This document shows, piece after piece, positions 32,418 through 39,331 of a stretch of 64,000 bases of DNA. The DNA is from Brachybacterium fresconis (GTDB lineage: Bacteria; Actinomycetota; Actinomycetes; Actinomycetales; Dermabacteraceae). Both the position numbers and the translations under genes were made by a program. Position 1 is the stretch's first letter. The number at the start of each line of letters is the position of its first letter. Below the pieces are notes generated by a model that did no database searches, was not told where the DNA came from, and saw only the letters and a program-made list of their open reading frames with translations. Where the stretch lies: positions 3,348,001 to 3,412,000 of the forward strand of contig NZ_JAGIOC010000001.1 of NCBI RefSeq assembly GCF_017876515.1. Reading direction: 5' to 3'.

Positions 32418-32993
32418 TCAGTTTCCGGCATCCTCCCGGTGCCCCCGCCGGGCCGCGGGGTCCACGATCATCAGGACGTCTGCCGGGCCGCCCTCGGCGC
32501 CGAAGGCGTGGGGGAGCATGGTGTCGAATTCGGCGCTCTGATTCGTCCGGACCCGGTGGCGCTGCTCGCCCAGCAGCAGCATGAGCGTGCCGGAGAGGAC
32601 CACCAGCCATTCGTGGCCGGGGTGGGCGCGCATCCGCGAGGGATCCGGGGTCGGTTCGGTCACGCGGCGGCGCAGGATCGAGGTGTCGGGGGAGTGGCGG
32701 ATCCGCCAGCGCAGCGAGTCCAGACCGTGGTCGCGGATCGGGTGGGAGACGACCTCCTCGGTGGCGATCTCGACCAGCTCATCGAGGCTGGTGTCCAGGG
32801 CGCGGGCCAGCGTCACCAGCTGATCCAGCGCGAGACGGCGCTGACCGTTCTCGATCCGCGAGAGCGTGGACTGGCTGATATGGGCGCGGGCGGCGAGATC
32901 GCCCAGCGACAGACCCTGCGCGAGACGCAGGGCACGGATCCGACGGCGCACGAGGCCGTCCACGCCGTGGGCACCGGAGCTTTCTTGCGTCAT
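32418..32993 (-). CDS. XRE-cupin transcriptional regulator
   Basis: 191 residues. Residues about 12-66 are a helix-turn-helix of the XRE type (IRALRLAQGLSLGDLAARAHISQSTLSRIENGQRRL), followed by a cupin domain (HPGHEWLVVLSGTLMLLLGEQRHRVRTNQSAEFDTMLPHAFGA). Such regulators sense a small ligand in the cupin. It is divergent from the thioredoxin-reductase-like gene with 86 bp between, a common actinobacterial pairing that suggests it controls that gene. On the minus strand TAGAGT (33001-33006) lies seven bases before ATG 32993, so the mRNA is likely leaderless; this argues against the TTG six bases upstream. Confidence 0.9.
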   Translation of the reverse strand: MTQESSGAHGVDGLVRRRIRALRLAQGLSLGDLAARAHISQSTLSRIENGQRRLALDQLVTLARALDTSLDELVEIATEEVVSHPIRDHGLDSLRWRIRHSPDTSILRRRVTEPTPDPSRMRAHPGHEWLVVLSGTLMLLLGEQRHRVRTNQSAEFDTMLPHAFGAEGGPADVLMIVDPAARRGHREDAGN

Positions 32994-33079
32994 AGGCAAA
33001 ACTCTATGCGTCTGCGGTATGGCTGTCTACGGTCGGAGCATGCCTCCCGACGGAGGTGCCCGACCACGAGAGGACCCCG

Positions 33080-34189
33080 ATGACCACCCCGCTCACGCCC
33101 ACCACCTCACTCGCATCCACGTCCGAGAACCGTCCGGTCGCCGACGAGACGCGGCTCGGCACCTCGCCGACGCGCCCGGTCGACTCCCTGACCAGCGCCG
33201 CGGCCGAGGACGAGCTGCCCGCCGGCACGGTCGACGTCGCCGTGCTCGGCGGGGGCGCCGCCGGCCTCAGCGGCGCTCTGATGCTCGCCCGCTCCCGCCG
33301 CAGCGTCGTCGTGATCGACTCCGGCACGCCCCGCAACGCCCCGGCCGAGGGGATCCACGGGCTGCTCGGCAACGAGGGGACCGCCCCCGCCGCCTACCTC
33401 GAGCGCGGCCGCGCCGAGGTGCGCCAGTACGGCGGCCTGGTCCTGGCCGGCGAGGTCGCCGCGGCGCGTGCCGCGGATCCTGCGGCCGACGGGGACCTGC
33501 GCTTCACCGTCGATCTCGTCGACGGACGCCGCCTCACCGCGCGCCGACTCCTGCTCGCCACCGGCGTCCGCGATGAGCTGCCGGACATCCCGGGACTGGC
33601 CGCGCACTGGGGCCGCAGCGTCGTCCACTGCCCCTACTGCCATGGCTGGGAGGTGCGCGATCAGCCGATCGGCATCATCGCGACCCGCCCCGCCTCCCTG
33701 CACCAGGCGCTGATGTTCCGCCAGCTCAGCGACGACATCACCGTCTTCGCCGCCGGTCTCGAGATCGACGAGGCGACCCGCGAGCGCTTTGTCGCCCGCG
33801 GCGTCCGTCTCCTCGAGGACCCGATCGAGGAGATCGTCGACCGGCCCGACGGCGCACTTGCCGGGGTGCGCCTGGCCGGCGGCGAGGTCGTGGCCCGCAG
33901 CGCCCTCGCGGTCGCGACCGAGCTGTCTCCGCGGATGGAGGGTCTGGAGGACCTCGGGCTGCGGCTCGAGGAAGCCGGCGGCGGCATGGGCCAGAAGATC
34001 GCCGCCGGGTTCGCCGGGGTCAGCGAGGTGCCCGGGGTGTGGGTCGCAGGCAACGCTGCGGAGCCCAGCGCCCAGGTGGGGCCGTCGGCCGCTGGCGGTG
34101 CGCTCGCCGGGGGCCACATCAACGGGATGCTGGTGATGGCCGACGCGGACGCCGCGGTCGCTGCGCAGAAGCAGGGTGCCGTGGTCTGA
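33080..34189 (+). CDS. Thioredoxin-reductase-like FAD/NAD(P) oxidoreductase
   Basis: 369 residues. After a Thr/Ser-rich tail of about 45 residues come GGGAAGLSGALMLARSRRSVVVID (FAD site), the redox motif CPYC (Cys184-Cys187) in HCPYCHGWE, and a C-terminal VWVAGNAAEPSAQVGPSAAGGALAG block. The compact NADPH domain and CPYC are as in thioredoxin reductase homologues used for low-molecular-weight thiols or holomycin-type dithiol oxidation; a separate substrate disulfide or a standalone oxidase role are both possible. GAGAGG lies eight bases before ATG 33080. It is divergent from the XRE-cupin regulator, its likely controller. Confidence 0.87.
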   Translation: MTTPLTPTTSLASTSENRPVADETRLGTSPTRPVDSLTSAAAEDELPAGTVDVAVLGGGAAGLSGALMLARSRRSVVVIDSGTPRNAPAEGIHGLLGNEGTAPAAYLERGRAEVRQYGGLVLAGEVAAARAADPAADGDLRFTVDLVDGRRLTARRLLLATGVRDELPDIPGLAAHWGRSVVHCPYCHGWEVRDQPIGIIATRPASLHQALMFRQLSDDITVFAAGLEIDEATRERFVARGVRLLEDPIEEIVDRPDGALAGVRLAGGEVVARSALAVATELSPRMEGLEDLGLRLEEAGGGMGQKIAAGFAGVSEVPGVWVAGNAAEPSAQVGPSAAGGALAGGHINGMLVMADADAAVAAQKQGAVV

Positions 34190-34214
34190 TCTGCCGGACC
34201 CGACCCTGGGTGCC

Positions 34215-34345
34215 ATCGAGCACGTGGTCGCTCCTTCGTCGGCGAACAGGCTGCGCTCATCCGTCTCGACGACGGCTCGGTGAGCGCGACCCGGGAGCAC
34301 AACGACGTGGTCGCGGTCGACCCGCGCACCGCATCGGACCGCCCG
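34215..34345 (+). other. Possible gene remnant after the oxidoreductase
   Basis: The frame starting near 34216 reads ARGRSFVGEQAALIRLDDGSVSATREHNDVVAVDP without a stop, with codon use and composition like a real protein, but there is no start codon with a ribosome site and the frame dissolves before the hairpin at 34383. It may be the 3' relic of a lost gene. I cannot assign a family. Confidence 0.25.
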
Positions 34346-34382
34346 TCCGGGCGCTTTGGGAGGGGTGGGCTCGGACAGCAGA

Positions 34383-34418
34383 AGGCCGACCCGCCCGGTG
34401 ATCCGGAGGGGTCGGCCT
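34383..34418 (+). terminator. Terminator hairpin with 10-bp stem
   Basis: AGGCCGACCC (34383-34392) pairs perfectly with GGGTCGGCCT (34409-34418) around a 16-nt loop that contains a smaller CCGG hairpin. It lies between the converging oxidoreductase and L31-like genes. Confidence 0.65.
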
Positions 34419-34476
34419 CGTCGTGCATCACTCCGGGCCCGCGAGATCGCGGAGCCCGTGGGTGGGGTGGTTTCGC

Positions 34477-34728
34477 TCAGCGACGGCCGGCGGGGGCCGC
34501 CTTGCGGCGCCGCGCGGAGCCCTCGCCGCCTCGTGCTCGCGACAGGTGGGCGGCGGAGGAGAGGTCCACGTCGATGACGGGGTAGATGTTCCCGTCCTTC
34601 CAGGTCGTGGTGTGCTCCGAGGTGCGGGTGGAGCGGGTCAGGTACCGCAGGTCCGCGCTCTGGTCGCGGAAGACGACCGTGCGGGTCTCAGGATGTGTGG
34701 TCTTCTTGGCGTGCGTCATGGTCTTCAT
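34477..34728 (-). CDS. Divergent type B L31 paralogue with replaced C-terminus
   Basis: 83 residues. The first 55 residues ([23 protein letters not shown], then [21 protein letters not shown]) match type B L31 and the rpmE copy at 27111. After DLSSAAH the conserved HPFYTGK and [14 protein letters not shown] blocks are missing; instead the protein ends [22 protein letters not shown], a basic tail. I see no simple frameshift that restores the usual end. AAGGAG lies six bases before ATG 34728, favouring a translated gene. It may be a specialised or decaying ribosomal paralogue. No Zur-type site is visible upstream. Confidence 0.75.
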   Translation of the reverse strand: MKTMTHAKKTTHPETRTVVFRDQSADLRYLTRSTRTSEHTTTWKDGNIYPVIDVDLSSAAHLSRARGGEGSARRRKAAPAGRR

Positions 34729-35122
34729 CGTTCTCCTTCGTCGGCCGGGGCCGACGGTGTCTGTGCCCGACGCGAGGTCGGGGCGGATGTTCGGGTGCTG
34801 GGGGTTCCCAGCGGGAGGCGGCCGGTGCGTCCCGAGTGGGAGGGCCGCGGTGTTCCGCCTGTCGGCGGTCACGCGGCGCGGGGCGCAGGCCGTGCGTCTC
34901 AGGTCCGTATCGCGCTGCCACCGTGGCGGCACGCCGGGCCGAGCTGTCATGGGGCGGATGAGTGGATGATCCGCACGGAGGACTCGCGGCCCGCCGGGAG
35001 GCGGGTGCTCGGTCCGTCCGCGGTGCGGATTCCCGCCACCGATGACAGCGTCAGACGCTACCAGAGATCAACGGCCCGGGTCACGGGTTTATTCCCGACC
35101 TCGACGGACTCGTCCTCAGCGT

Positions 35123-35270
35123 GGTGGTGCCGGGTGCGGTGCCTGACGGGGTGGGGTGGTGCCTGGTGCGGTGCCTGACGGGGTGGGGTGGTGCCTGGTG
35201 CGGTGCCTGACGGGGTGGGGTGGTGCCTGGTGCGGTGGCCTGATGGGGTGTAGCGGTGCTTGGTGCGGTG
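35123..35270. repeat. 32-bp tandem repeat, about four units
   Basis: CCTGACGGGGTGGGGTGGTG repeats with a 32-bp period (CCTGACG at 35142, 35174 and 35206, then a diverged unit at 35239). It ends six bases before palindrome A2. The 696-bp gap 34729-35424 otherwise holds only the palindrome and a doubled GAGACCCGGGCCAGGCTGCT word near 35385. Confidence 0.8.
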
Positions 35271-35275
35271 GCGTG

Positions 35276-35327
35276 ACGCGATTGTGCGCTGTGCTTCCGT
35301 GTCTGGAAGCACAGCGCACAATCGCGT
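35276..35327. terminator. Perfect 23-bp palindrome (repeat family A, copy 2)
   Basis: Arms 35276-35298 and 35305-35327 pair perfectly around GTGTCT. The inner 19 bp of each arm are identical to the palindrome at 12500-12543. It lies after the minus-strand alcohol dehydrogenase (ends 35425) and can end its transcript. Confidence 0.75.
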
Positions 35328-35424
35328 TCTGTCGGGGTGGGGCCGATCTCCTCAGGGGCGCTCTGTCCGGGCCAGGCTGCTCAGAGACCCGGGCCAGGCT
35401 GCTCAGAGACCCGGGCCGGGCTGC

Positions 35425-36447
35425 TCAGAGCGTCAGCAGCACCTTGGTGGCGCGGCGCTCGTCCATTGCCCGGTAGGCCTCGGCGGCCTCGGCCAGCGGC
35501 AGGGTGAGGTCGAAGACCTTCCCGGGGTCAATCTTCCGGTCCCAGATCAGCTGGATCAGCTCGGGCAGGTAGCGGCGCACCGGGGCCGGGCCGCCGTGGA
35601 GGTGGACGGCGGAGAAGAACAGCTCGCCGCCGGGCAGCTGGACGTCGTGGGAGACGCCCACGAAGCCGACGGACCCGCCGGGCCGGGTGGAGCGGATGGC
35701 CTGCATCATCGACTCCTGCGTGCCGACGGCCTCGATCACGCTGTGCGCGCCGAGCCCGTTCGTCAGCTCCTTGATGCGGGCCACGCCCTCGTCACCGCGC
35801 TCGGTGACGATGTCGGTGGCGCCGTACTCGCGGGCCAGCGCCTGCCGATCCGCATGGCGGCTCATGGCGATGATGCGCTCGGCCCCCATCTGCTTGGCGG
35901 CCAGCACGCCCATCAGTCCTACGGCGCCGTCGCCGACCACGGCGACGATCCTGCCCGGTCCCGCCTGGGCGGCGTCGGCCGCGAACCAGCCGGTGCCGAG
36001 CACATCGGAGGCGGCCAGCAGCGAGGGGATGAGGTCCTCGGAGGGCCGGCCGGGGGTGGCGACGAGGGTGCCGTCGGCGTAGGGGATGCGGGCCTTCTCG
36101 GCCTGGGTGCCGATCTCGCCGTCGACCATGATCGCGTGGACGCAGCGGGAGGGGTGGCCCTCGCGGCAGATCTCGCAGACACCGCAGGAGATGACGAAGG
36201 AGCCGACCACGAAGTCGCCGACCTTCAGGGTCTCGACCGCGGCACCGATCTCCTCGACCACGCCCACGTACTCATGGCCCATGTGCTGGTGGTCGGGCTG
36301 GTCATAGCCGCGGTAGGGCCACAGGTCGGAGCCGCAGACGCAGGTGGCCGCGATCGTGATGACCGCATCGGTCGGGTCGATGATCTGCGGGTCCTCGCGC
36401 TCCTCGACGCGGACGTCGCCCGGGCCGTGCATGATGACAGCGCGCAT
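35425..36447 (-). CDS. Zinc-dependent alcohol dehydrogenase family protein
   Basis: 340 residues, medium-chain dehydrogenase/reductase. Catalytic zinc ligands are Cys38 (CVCGSDLW) and His58-Glu59 (GHEY); structural zinc ligands are Cys88, Cys91, Cys94 and Cys102. AVVGDGAVGLMGVLAAKQMGA is the NAD(P) site, followed by Ser-Arg-His (AMSRH), which favours NADP. It may reduce aldehydes or oxidise alcohols; substrate unknown. AAGGAG lies eight bases before ATG 36447. It is divergent from a MmyB-type XRE gene, with three copies of an 8-bp word in the gap. Confidence 0.9.
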   Translation of the reverse strand: MRAVIMHGPGDVRVEEREDPQIIDPTDAVITIAATCVCGSDLWPYRGYDQPDHQHMGHEYVGVVEEIGAAVETLKVGDFVVGSFVISCGVCEICREGHPSRCVHAIMVDGEIGTQAEKARIPYADGTLVATPGRPSEDLIPSLLAASDVLGTGWFAADAAQAGPGRIVAVVGDGAVGLMGVLAAKQMGAERIIAMSRHADRQALAREYGATDIVTERGDEGVARIKELTNGLGAHSVIEAVGTQESMMQAIRSTRPGGSVGFVGVSHDVQLPGGELFFSAVHLHGGPAPVRRYLPELIQLIWDRKIDPGKVFDLTLPLAEAAEAYRAMDERRATKVLLTL

Positions 36448-36483
36448 GATGATGCTCCTTCGATCGGGTGATGGAACTATTGC

Positions 36484-36544
36484 ACGTCTCGACGCGAGTG
36501 CTCGGAAGTCTCTGGCGAGACGTGTACCAGCAGGGAACGTCTCG
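36484..36544. promoter_or_regulatory. Three ACGTCTCG boxes between ADH and XRE genes
   Basis: ACGTCTCG occurs at 36484-36491 and 36537-36544 in direct orientation and inverted (CGAGACGT) at 36516-36523. All three lie inside the 136-bp divergent gap. They are a good candidate for the binding sites of the adjacent XRE regulator. Confidence 0.55.
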
Positions 36545-36583
36545 GCTTCCGCGGCCGGTCGCGAGCGGCCCTATCGTGAGCCC

Positions 36584-37507
36584 ATGGACAACAGAGCAGA
36601 GGTGCGTCAGTTCCTCATGTCGCGCCGGGCGAAGGTGACCCCGCTGGACGCAGGGCTGCCGGACGGCGGCGGCCGCCGCGTGCCCGGTCTGCGCCGCGGC
36701 GAGGTCGCGATGCTCGCCGGGGTCAGCGTCGAGTACTACGCGAAGCTCGAACGGGGCGCGATCGCCGGTGCCTCGGCCTCGGTGCTGGATGCGCTCGCGG
36801 CGGCCCTGCAGCTGGACGAGACCGAGCGCATCCACCTGCTGGACCTCGCGCGGGCGGCCGACGGGATCCCCACCTCGGGTCGGCCCCGTCGTCGCAGTGC
36901 GGCCGCGCCCGCCCCGGTGCGGCCCGCCCTGCAGTGGACGCTGGATTCGCTGACGGACGGCGTCGCCTTCGTGCGGGACCAGTACCAGAACCTGCTCGCG
37001 ACCAATGAGCTGGGCCGGGCGTTCTACTCCCCGCTGATCGGGGATGGCACCGGCGGACGGACGCCGAACCTCGCCCGCTTCCAGTTCCTCGACCCGGCCT
37101 CGACGGACTTCTACCCGGACTGGGAGCGGTTCGCGCAGATGTGTGTGGGAAGCATGCGGGTCGAGGCGGGCAAGGACCCGCACGACGCCACCCTCCAGGA
37201 CCTGGTCGGGGAGCTGTCCACCTGCAGCGACACCTTCCGCCGGCTCTGGGGCGCCCATGACGTGCACACCCACGGCTCCGGTACCAAGCGGTTCCGCCAT
37301 CCCGTGGTCGGCGAGCTCGACGTCGCCTACGAGGAGCTGGCGCTGACGGCGGAGCCGGGGCGCGCCCTGATCGTGTACACCGCGGAGCCGGGCTCGCAGT
37401 CCCAGCAGCGGATGCGGCTGCTCGCCAGCTGGGCTGCGACTCGACGGGCCGAGCTGGTGGAGCAGGATCAGGATGCGGCAGCAGAGCGGGAGGCGGAGCG
37501 CTCCTGA
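36584..37507 (+). CDS. XRE regulator with MmyB-like ligand-binding domain
   Basis: 307 residues. FLMSRRAKVTPLDAGLPDGGGRRVPGLRRGEVAMLAGVSVEYYAKLERG (about 5-55) is the helix-turn-helix domain of this family; the C-terminal part (ALQWTLDSLTDGVAFVRDQYQNLLATN to HPVVGELDVAYEELAL) is the PAS-like MmyB domain, known to bind fatty acids in some members. It probably regulates itself and the divergent zinc alcohol dehydrogenase, a pairing very common in actinobacteria. TATCGT (36572-36577) ends six bases before ATG 36584, and there is no Shine-Dalgarno: leaderless start. Confidence 0.92.
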   Translation: MDNRAEVRQFLMSRRAKVTPLDAGLPDGGGRRVPGLRRGEVAMLAGVSVEYYAKLERGAIAGASASVLDALAAALQLDETERIHLLDLARAADGIPTSGRPRRRSAAAPAPVRPALQWTLDSLTDGVAFVRDQYQNLLATNELGRAFYSPLIGDGTGGRTPNLARFQFLDPASTDFYPDWERFAQMCVGSMRVEAGKDPHDATLQDLVGELSTCSDTFRRLWGAHDVHTHGSGTKRFRHPVVGELDVAYEELALTAEPGRALIVYTAEPGSQSQQRMRLLASWAATRRAELVEQDQDAAAEREAERS

Positions 37508-37593
37508 GTCGCGGTGGCGCCGGCCCGTCCGGCCTCGCCACCGTTGCGAAGTCGGCGGAATGGAGGGTCCGAACCGCCGCAAACGCAACGCTC

Positions 37594-37693
37594 GGTGCGG
37601 GTGCGGGTGCGGGTGCGGGTGCGGGCGCGGGTGCCGATGCGGGCGCGGGTGCCGATGCGGGTGCGGGTGCGGGTGCAGGTGCAGGCGCGGGTG
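37594..37693. repeat. GGGTGC hexanucleotide repeat, about 16 units
   Basis: A 100-bp tract of GGTGCG/GGGTGC hexamers with scattered changes (GCCGAT, GCAGGT, GGCGCG). It lies between the converging XRE gene (ends 37507) and HAAS membrane protein (ends 37709), nearly touching the stop codon of the latter. Such tracts change length by slippage. Confidence 0.85.
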
Positions 37694-37708
37694 GCGCGCT
37701 CTGGAGCA

Positions 37709-38662
37709 TCAGCGCTTCGCGTCGCGCCGGGCCTTGACCCACCCGTCGATGATGTCCCAGAGCGAGCTCCCCACGATCGAGAACACCAGGAGGGTCCCCA
37801 CGATCCGCATCGTCTCCGGCGTGACCCCGTTGTCCCGGAGCACGACGTCCAGGAACTCCGGATTCAGGAGCATTCCGTTGCCCAGCAGGGTGAGTGCCCA
37901 GCTCAGGAACAGCACGGCCAGGGCGGTGTTGAGGACCGCGAACGGCACGGTCCAGCGGCCGCGCACATAGAGCATCGCGGCGAGCCCCACCTCGGCGGCG
38001 ATCAGCACGAACAGTCCCAGCAGGGCCCAGGGCCACAGCTCGGGGTGCAGGATCGAGATCGATTCCCCGTCGATCCACACGAAGCTGCGGAAGCGGTCCC
38101 ACAGCAGTGCGCCGATCCCGAGCCCGCCGAAGATCACCGAGGCGATCAGGTCGGCGCGACCGGTGCCCGTCGGGCGCGCCTCGGCCAGCTGATCGACGTC
38201 CCATCGATGGCCGGTGTCGGCCCCGGTGCGCTCCAGGACCACGAACACGAGAGTCGTCCAGAAGAACAGGTGGACCGTGGCGGTGATGGTCACGGCGATG
38301 GTCTGCCCGATGATCTCGCCGACGTCGGCGCCGGCGAGGACCTGGGCCAGGGCCACCGCGACGGCGACGCAGGCCGGGACGATCGCCAGCAGCAGCTTCA
38401 GCAGCCGCCACCACGCGAGGTAGTAGCGGGGTCCGAGCAGGTGCAGCGGGCGGTCGGCGTATCCGGCGGCCAGCGCGGCGGGGTCGCCCAGTTCTGTCAG
38501 CGCGGCACGCTCGGCCGCGACGGGGTCCTCGCCCTGGTCCTCGCGGGCCTCGACGGCGTCGGCGATCGAGGTCTCGAGCTCGGCGCGCACGTCGTCCTGG
38601 GTCTCGGGAGGCAGCGAGGCGATGGTGGCGCTGATGTAGCGCTCGGTCAGGGTGGTGGCCAT
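37709..38662 (-). CDS. HAAS (DUF1700-type) domain membrane protein, PadR partner
   Basis: 317 residues. An N-terminal helical HAAS-like domain (LTERYISATIASLPPETQDDVRAELETSIADAVEAREDQGEDPVAAERAALTELGDPAALAAGYADRP, about 5-70) precedes six hydrophobic segments. Such proteins are found next to PadR regulators and are thought to sense or modulate membrane processes; no function is established. Its start lies one base after the padR stop codon (TGACATG), so the two genes are one operon. GAGGAG lies eight bases upstream, inside padR. Confidence 0.82.
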   Translation of the reverse strand: MATTLTERYISATIASLPPETQDDVRAELETSIADAVEAREDQGEDPVAAERAALTELGDPAALAAGYADRPLHLLGPRYYLAWWRLLKLLLAIVPACVAVAVALAQVLAGADVGEIIGQTIAVTITATVHLFFWTTLVFVVLERTGADTGHRWDVDQLAEARPTGTGRADLIASVIFGGLGIGALLWDRFRSFVWIDGESISILHPELWPWALLGLFVLIAAEVGLAAMLYVRGRWTVPFAVLNTALAVLFLSWALTLLGNGMLLNPEFLDVVLRDNGVTPETMRIVGTLLVFSIVGSSLWDIIDGWVKARRDAKR

Positions 38663-38663
38663 G

Positions 38664-39032
38664 TCAGTGCTCCTCGGAGGGGCCGGGGTGGTCGGCGGAC
38701 GGGCGGGGTTCGGTGGGGAGGGAGGCGATCGCGGCGGACAGAGAGGTCCACTCCCGGCAGAGGGTGTCGGCCAGGCGAAGACCGTCGGCCGAGGTGGCGT
38801 AGAACTTGCGGGGACGGGTGTCCTCGGTGTTCCACTCGCTGGTGAGGAAGCCCTGCTTCTCCAGGCGTCGCAGCAGGGGATAGAGCGTGTTCGCATCCGT
38901 CGCGAAGCCGCGCTGTTCGAGCTGTTCGAGCAGGGCATAGCCGTACCCGGGCGTGCGCAGCAGCTGCAGGCAGGCGAGCACGACGGTGCCGCGCCGCAGC
39001 TCTTGCAGGTGGGTGTCGACGTGCTCGCTCAT
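38664..39032 (-). CDS. PadR family transcriptional regulator
   Basis: 122 residues. LRRGTVVLACLQLLRTPGYGYALLEQLEQRGFATDANTLYPLLRRLEKQGFLTSEWN is the PadR winged helix; RKFYATSADGLRLADTLCREW is the short C-terminal dimer helix. It forms an operon with the HAAS membrane protein. A GTG at 39041 is in frame, but the -10 TATAGT covers 39040-39045, so transcription should begin at about 39033 and the ATG at 39032 is the true, leaderless start. Confidence 0.92.
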   Translation of the reverse strand: MSEHVDTHLQELRRGTVVLACLQLLRTPGYGYALLEQLEQRGFATDANTLYPLLRRLEKQGFLTSEWNTEDTRPRKFYATSADGLRLADTLCREWTSLSAAIASLPTEPRPSADHPGPSEEH

Positions 39033-39039
39033 GCCCGAC

Positions 39040-39063
39040 ACTATACTGTGTGAGGCACACTAT
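39040..39063 (-). promoter_or_regulatory. padR promoter -10 with PadR-like palindrome
   Basis: On the minus strand TATAGT (39045-39040) is the -10. ATAGTGTG-CCT-CACACAGTAT spans 39063-39043 and overlaps it; the two halves form an imperfect palindrome of the ATxTGT-like kind used by PadR proteins. Binding would block the promoter, giving autorepression. Confidence 0.6.
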
Positions 39064-39144
39064 TGTCTACGGGTCCGCCCGATGCGCCCCACGACGTGAA
39101 CGATGGGGCACGACGACCGGCGCGCGGGCAGGCGCTGTGCTGTG

Positions 39145-39208
39145 GATCGAGAGTGTCGTTCCGGGCGCCTCGGCGTCCGGGGAGGCGCCCAGAACGACAC
39201 CCTCGATC
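39145..39208. terminator. 27-bp near-perfect palindrome
   Basis: Arms 39145-39171 and 39182-39208 pair with two mismatches around a 10-nt loop; the arm begins GATCGAGAGTGTCGTTCC. It lies between padR (starts 39032, leftwards) and the end of the FecE-type ATPase (39332). It can terminate the importer operon but also stands upstream of padR. Confidence 0.65.
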
Positions 39209-39331
39209 GCGCTGCGGGCCGGGCGATCTGCGCTGCGGGCCGGGCGATCTGTGCTGAGGGCCGGGCGATCTGCGCTGCGGGCCGGCCGATCGCGCTGCGG
39301 GCCGGCCGGCTCAGCTCACGCGCCGGCCGGC
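39205..39331. repeat. 21-bp tandem repeats after the importer operon
   Basis: GATCTGCGCTGCGGGCCGGGC repeats about four times with a 21-bp period from the right end of the palindrome, followed by two copies of GGCTCAGCTCACGCGCCGGC. The latter is a copy of the last codons of the ATPase gene (SRRVS and stop), so it arose by duplication of the gene end. Confidence 0.7.

Noticed and set aside
39033..39041. GTG 39041 as the padR start
   Set aside because: It overlaps the TATAGT -10 box, so it would not be in the mRNA; the ATG at 39032 fits.
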